Shown here: piece by piece, positions 6,325 through 8,492 of the stretch
Numbering within the stretch: position 1 is the first letter of the stretch
Layout of the letters: each line of letters opens with the position of its first letter
NCBI GenBank assembly: GCA_013821025.1
Contig: JACDHN010000092.1
Coordinates: forward strand, 1-8,492
Length of the DNA stretch: 8,492 nucleotides
Direction: 5' to 3'
From: Acidimicrobiia bacterium
Lineage (GTDB): Bacteria > Actinomycetota > Acidimicrobiia > Acidimicrobiales > Ilumatobacteraceae
Made by a program: the position numbers and the translations under genes
Notes under the pieces: generated by a model
The model's input: only the letters and a program-made list of their open reading frames with translations
Databases searched by the model: none
What the model was told of the DNA's origin: nothing

Positions 6325-6354
6325 GAGGTGGGGGCGCTCCGGCGCCCCCGCCTC
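6325..6354 (+). terminator. Strong intercistronic hairpin between binding protein and permease
   Basis: Bases 6325-6337 pair with 6342-6354, giving 13 base pairs with one T-G wobble and a TCCG loop closed by C-G, a UNCG-type tetraloop. It begins eight bases after the binding-protein stop codon. The sequence after it (AGTTGGG) lacks a T-run, so it is more likely a partial terminator or an mRNA-stabilising 3' structure than a complete terminator. Such hairpins commonly keep binding-protein levels above permease levels in ABC operons. Confidence 0.7.
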
Positions 6355-6380
6355 AGTTGGGTGACAGGTTCATCCAGCCA

Positions 6381-7388
6381 ATGCCCAGCTACATCCTCCG
6401 TCGCCTGCTGCTGCTGATCCCGACGGTGTTCTTCGCGCTCTCGTTCCTGTTCTTCCTGTTCTTCGTGCTGCCAGGCGATCCGGCACAGTTGATCGCCGGC
6501 GGCGCCGACCGCAACCCCGACCCGGGCGTTGTCGCCCGGGCGGCCGAGCGCTACGGCCTCAACGACCCGGTCCTCGTCCAGTTCGGAAACTTCTGGGGCA
6601 GGACGCTGCAATGGGACCTCGGCGAGTCGTTCATCAACGACCGCAGCGTCAACGACATCCTCGGTGAAAAGGCCCCGCGCAGCATCCGCTTGGCTATCTG
6701 GGCCGTCATCCTCGAGATCATCATCGGCATCAGCGTCGGCCTGGTGTCGGCGATCCGCCGCTACTCGTTGTCCGACAAGCTCGCCACTGTCGGCACCGCC
6801 GCCGCGGCGGCGATCCCGGCGTTCGTGTTGGGCTTCATCCTGCAGTACGCCTTCGCCGTCTACCCGGAGAGGCACAACTGGCCCGACTGGGCGCAGATGA
6901 AGACCTCGCGGTTGGGTCCTGACGCCTGGACCTTCTTCTTCATCCCCGCCGAGGATCAGTGGCGCTACCTGATCCTCCCGGCAATCACGCTGGCGGCCGT
7001 CTCCACGGCGCTGGCCGCCAGGATGATGCGCGGTTCGATGCTCGAGGTGATGAGAGCCGACTACATGCGCACGGCGCGCTCCAAGGGGCTCTCGGAGCGC
7101 GCCATCGTGATGCGTCACGGGCTGCGCAACGCCTTGATCCCGGTCATCACGCTGATCGGCATCGATTTCGCCACGGTGATCGGCTCGGCCGTGCTGACCG
7201 AGACGGTGTTCTCGTGGCCCGGCATCGGATCACAGATCGCCGATTCGATCCGCAGCCGCGACCTGCCCGTGATCCTCGGGTTGACCCTCGTCGTGGTGAT
7301 CACCTACTCAATCGTGAACCTGCTCGTCGACCTGTCGTACGCATGGTTCGATCCCCGAATCAGGCTCGGACAAGGCGCCGAGGTCTGA
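6381..7388 (+). CDS. ABC transporter permease, DppB/OppB type
   Basis: From the ATG at 6381 the protein has 335 residues, typical for this family, and begins with the family's YILRRLL start followed by a first membrane helix (about 9-30) ending in PGDP. A TTG at 6357 would add eight residues but has no ribosome-binding site and lies closer to the hairpin. Further membrane helices lie at about 104-124, 136-160, 197-213, 252-272 and 296-318. The cytoplasmic EAA-type loop that contacts the ATPase is at about 227-252 (DYMRTARSKGL through LRNAL), followed by the conserved ETVFSWPGIG (274-283). It forms half of the membrane channel for the imported peptide. Ribosome-binding site is weak (ACAGG at 6364-6368). 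The gene ends 19 bases before the second permease. Confidence 0.95.
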   Translation: MPSYILRRLLLLIPTVFFALSFLFFLFFVLPGDPAQLIAGGADRNPDPGVVARAAERYGLNDPVLVQFGNFWGRTLQWDLGESFINDRSVNDILGEKAPRSIRLAIWAVILEIIIGISVGLVSAIRRYSLSDKLATVGTAAAAAIPAFVLGFILQYAFAVYPERHNWPDWAQMKTSRLGPDAWTFFFIPAEDQWRYLILPAITLAAVSTALAARMMRGSMLEVMRADYMRTARSKGLSERAIVMRHGLRNALIPVITLIGIDFATVIGSAVLTETVFSWPGIGSQIADSIRSRDLPVILGLTLVVVITYSIVNLLVDLSYAWFDPRIRLGQGAEV

Positions 7389-7394
7389 CGATGA

Positions 7395-7400
7395 GAGGAG
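7395..7400 (+). promoter_or_regulatory. Ribosome-binding site of the second permease
   Basis: GAGGAG lies seven bases before the ATG at 7408. It supports that start over the earlier ATG at 7391, which runs into a stop after six codons. Confidence 0.75.
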
Positions 7401-7407
7401 CCGGCAG

Positions 7408-8340
7408 ATGACGATCGTCGATCCGCACGCCTCGGCGCCGGCGCCCGGCATCCCGTCGGGCGGTGAGGCCGGGATCGCCGACGTTGCCACAGCACCGCAA
7501 CCGCTGCGCGTCGACATCGTCAAACGGTTCCTGCGCAACCCGCTTGCCGTTGCGGGGTTTAGCTTCCTCGTCTTCCTGGTCCTGGTGGCCGTGTTTGCCG
7601 ACCTCATCGCCCCGATGGGCTTCGCCGAGCGCACGCAACCGCAGGTCTCGCGAGAAGGACCATCGAGCGAGCACTGGTTCGGAACTGACATCACCGGCCG
7701 CGACGTGTTCTCGCGAGTGGTGTACGGGTCCCGGGTATCACTCAAGATCGGGATCCTGGCCACGACGCTGGCGCTGACCATCGGGGTGATGTTCGGATCA
7801 GCTGCTGGGTACTTCGGCGGCTGGATCGACACGTTCATGATGCGCATCACCGACGTCTTCCTGGCCATCCCGTACATCATCCTGGCCATCTCCATCGCCA
7901 CCGTCTTCGGTCGCAGCGAGAACGCCGTGATCCTGGTGCTCGGGTTGACCGGTTGGCTGCCGATCAGCCGCATCGTGCGAGCCAGCTTTCTCGGGCTCAA
8001 GCAACTGGAGTACGTCGAGGCGGCGACGGCGCTCGGGTTCGGCAAGGGGCGGATCATGTTCCGCCACATCCTGCCGAACGCCTTGCAGCCGATCATCGTG
8101 TACGGAACGGTCTCGATCGGCAGCGCGATCTTGTCCGAGGCGGCGCTGTCGTTCCTCGGTGTCGGTCCCCGCTCGCCGACGCCGGCGTGGGGGCTGATGG
8201 TCGCAGAAGCAGGAGCCGGGTCACTGGCGTCGGCACCGCACATCTTGTTCTTCCCAGGCCTCGCCATCTTCCTCACCGTGCTGGCGTTCGTGTTGGTCGG
8301 CGACGGCCTGCGCGACGCCCTCGACCCGAAGCTGAAATGA
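7408..8340 (+). CDS. ABC transporter permease, DppC/OppC type
   Basis: This is a 310-residue partner permease. The N-terminal 35 residues are Ala/Pro-rich and probably cytoplasmic. They are followed by a first membrane helix (about 46-68) and a periplasmic-side segment with HWFGTDITGRDVFSR (89-103), a hallmark of DppC-type proteins. More helices lie at about 113-135, 150-167, 173-190, 229-248 and 281-299. The EAA-type loop runs about 201-226 (EYVEAATALGFGKGRI, then HILPNAL). The segment ALSFLGVG (246-253) is also family-typical. With the upstream permease it forms the heterodimeric pore. Its TGA overlaps the start of the ATPase gene, which implies coupled translation. Confidence 0.96.
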   Translation: MTIVDPHASAPAPGIPSGGEAGIADVATAPQPLRVDIVKRFLRNPLAVAGFSFLVFLVLVAVFADLIAPMGFAERTQPQVSREGPSSEHWFGTDITGRDVFSRVVYGSRVSLKIGILATTLALTIGVMFGSAAGYFGGWIDTFMMRITDVFLAIPYIILAISIATVFGRSENAVILVLGLTGWLPISRIVRASFLGLKQLEYVEAATALGFGKGRIMFRHILPNALQPIIVYGTVSIGSAILSEAALSFLGVGPRSPTPAWGLMVAEAGAGSLASAPHILFFPGLAIFLTVLAFVLVGDGLRDALDPKLK

Positions 8341-8492
8341 TGGCCGACGCCGCCACATCGCCCGCCGAGCAAGCGGATAGCGATCGAGTGCTGCTGTCGG
8401 TGCGCAACCTTCACACGACGTTCAAGACCGACGCCGGGCTGGTGCGCGCCGTCAACAACGTGAGCTTCGATGTCCACCGCGGTGAGGTGCTG
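8337..8492 (+). CDS. ABC transporter ATP-binding protein (DppD/OppD type), N-terminal part only
   Basis: Two adjacent ATG codons (8337 and 8340) precede a frame open to the window edge, 52 codons from the first. The first ATG overlaps the permease stop in the classical ATGA arrangement; either could be used. After a hydrophilic tail of about 17 residues comes LLSVRNLHTTF, then a TDAGLVRAVNNVSFDV segment and RGEVL. This is the first beta-strand region of Dpp/Opp ATPases just ahead of the Walker A loop, which lies beyond the window. It supplies the energy for import through the two permeases. A second ATPase gene (DppF-type) usually follows but cannot be seen here. Confidence 0.9.
   Translation, partial: MMADAATSPAEQADSDRVLLSVRNLHTTFKTDAGLVRAVNNVSFDVHRGEVL

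Noticed and set aside
4128..7118. A 996-codon open frame on the minus strand across the binding protein and first permease
   Set aside because: It lies antisense to two clearly recognised genes, has a low-complexity Arg/Val/Gly/Asp-rich composition and no recognisable domain. It is explained by GC-rich codon bias on the coding strand.
7391..7411. Six-codon leader peptide between the two permeases
   Set aside because: The ATG at 7391 has no ribosome-binding site of its own, and its codons contain the binding site of the next gene.

Overview
The window is GC-rich, densely coded bacterial chromosome with frequent GTG/ATG starts and strong third-position G/C bias. The long shadow reading frames on the wrong strand are a by-product of that bias. 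The lipoprotein signal ending in an Ala-rich lipobox followed by Cys-Gly-Asp-Asp-Asp, the Thr/Gly/Asp-rich spacer behind it, and the small conserved-looking hypothetical protein suggest a high-GC actinobacterium, possibly of the Acidimicrobiia. This placement is inference from sequence style; there is no marker gene in the window.

Layout. (1) Bases 1-1962 hold most of a prolyl oligopeptidase (S9A serine peptidase) whose start lies upstream of the window. (2) Bases 2006-2767 encode a membrane-anchored or secreted L,D-transpeptidase with a charged linker. (3) On the opposite strand, 3680 down to 2760, is a stand-alone PD-(D/E)XK nuclease with four cysteines placed as in the Fe-S RecB/AddB/Cas4-type nucleases; its 3' end overlaps the transpeptidase gene tail-to-tail. 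(4) A 124-base divergent intergenic region with a GC hairpin and a short inverted repeat separates it from a 111-residue hypothetical protein (3805-4140). (5) From about 4195 to the window end runs a peptide-type ABC importer operon: promoter candidate, structured leader, substrate-binding lipoprotein (4362-6317), a strong hairpin, two permeases (6381-7388 and 7408-8340) and the beginning of the first ATPase (8337 onward, cut by the window edge).

How the genes work together. The importer genes form the standard Opp/Dpp order of binding protein, DppB-type permease, DppC-type permease, then ATPase(s). The hairpin after the binding-protein gene fits the common arrangement in which the binding protein is made in excess over the membrane parts. 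Prolyl oligopeptidases cut short peptides, so the peptidase could process imported peptides, but four intervening features and a strand switch mean this link is only a suggestion. The transpeptidase acts on cell-wall peptidoglycan and the nuclease on DNA; nothing ties them to the importer.

I found no CRISPR array, insertion sequence, tRNA, rRNA or phage gene. Most of the window is ordinary. The points worth a second look are the Fe-S-type nuclease, the near-perfect 24-base minisatellite in the lipoprotein linker, the structured leader and intercistronic hairpins with UNCG-type tetraloops, the divergent regulatory region, and the unassigned small protein.
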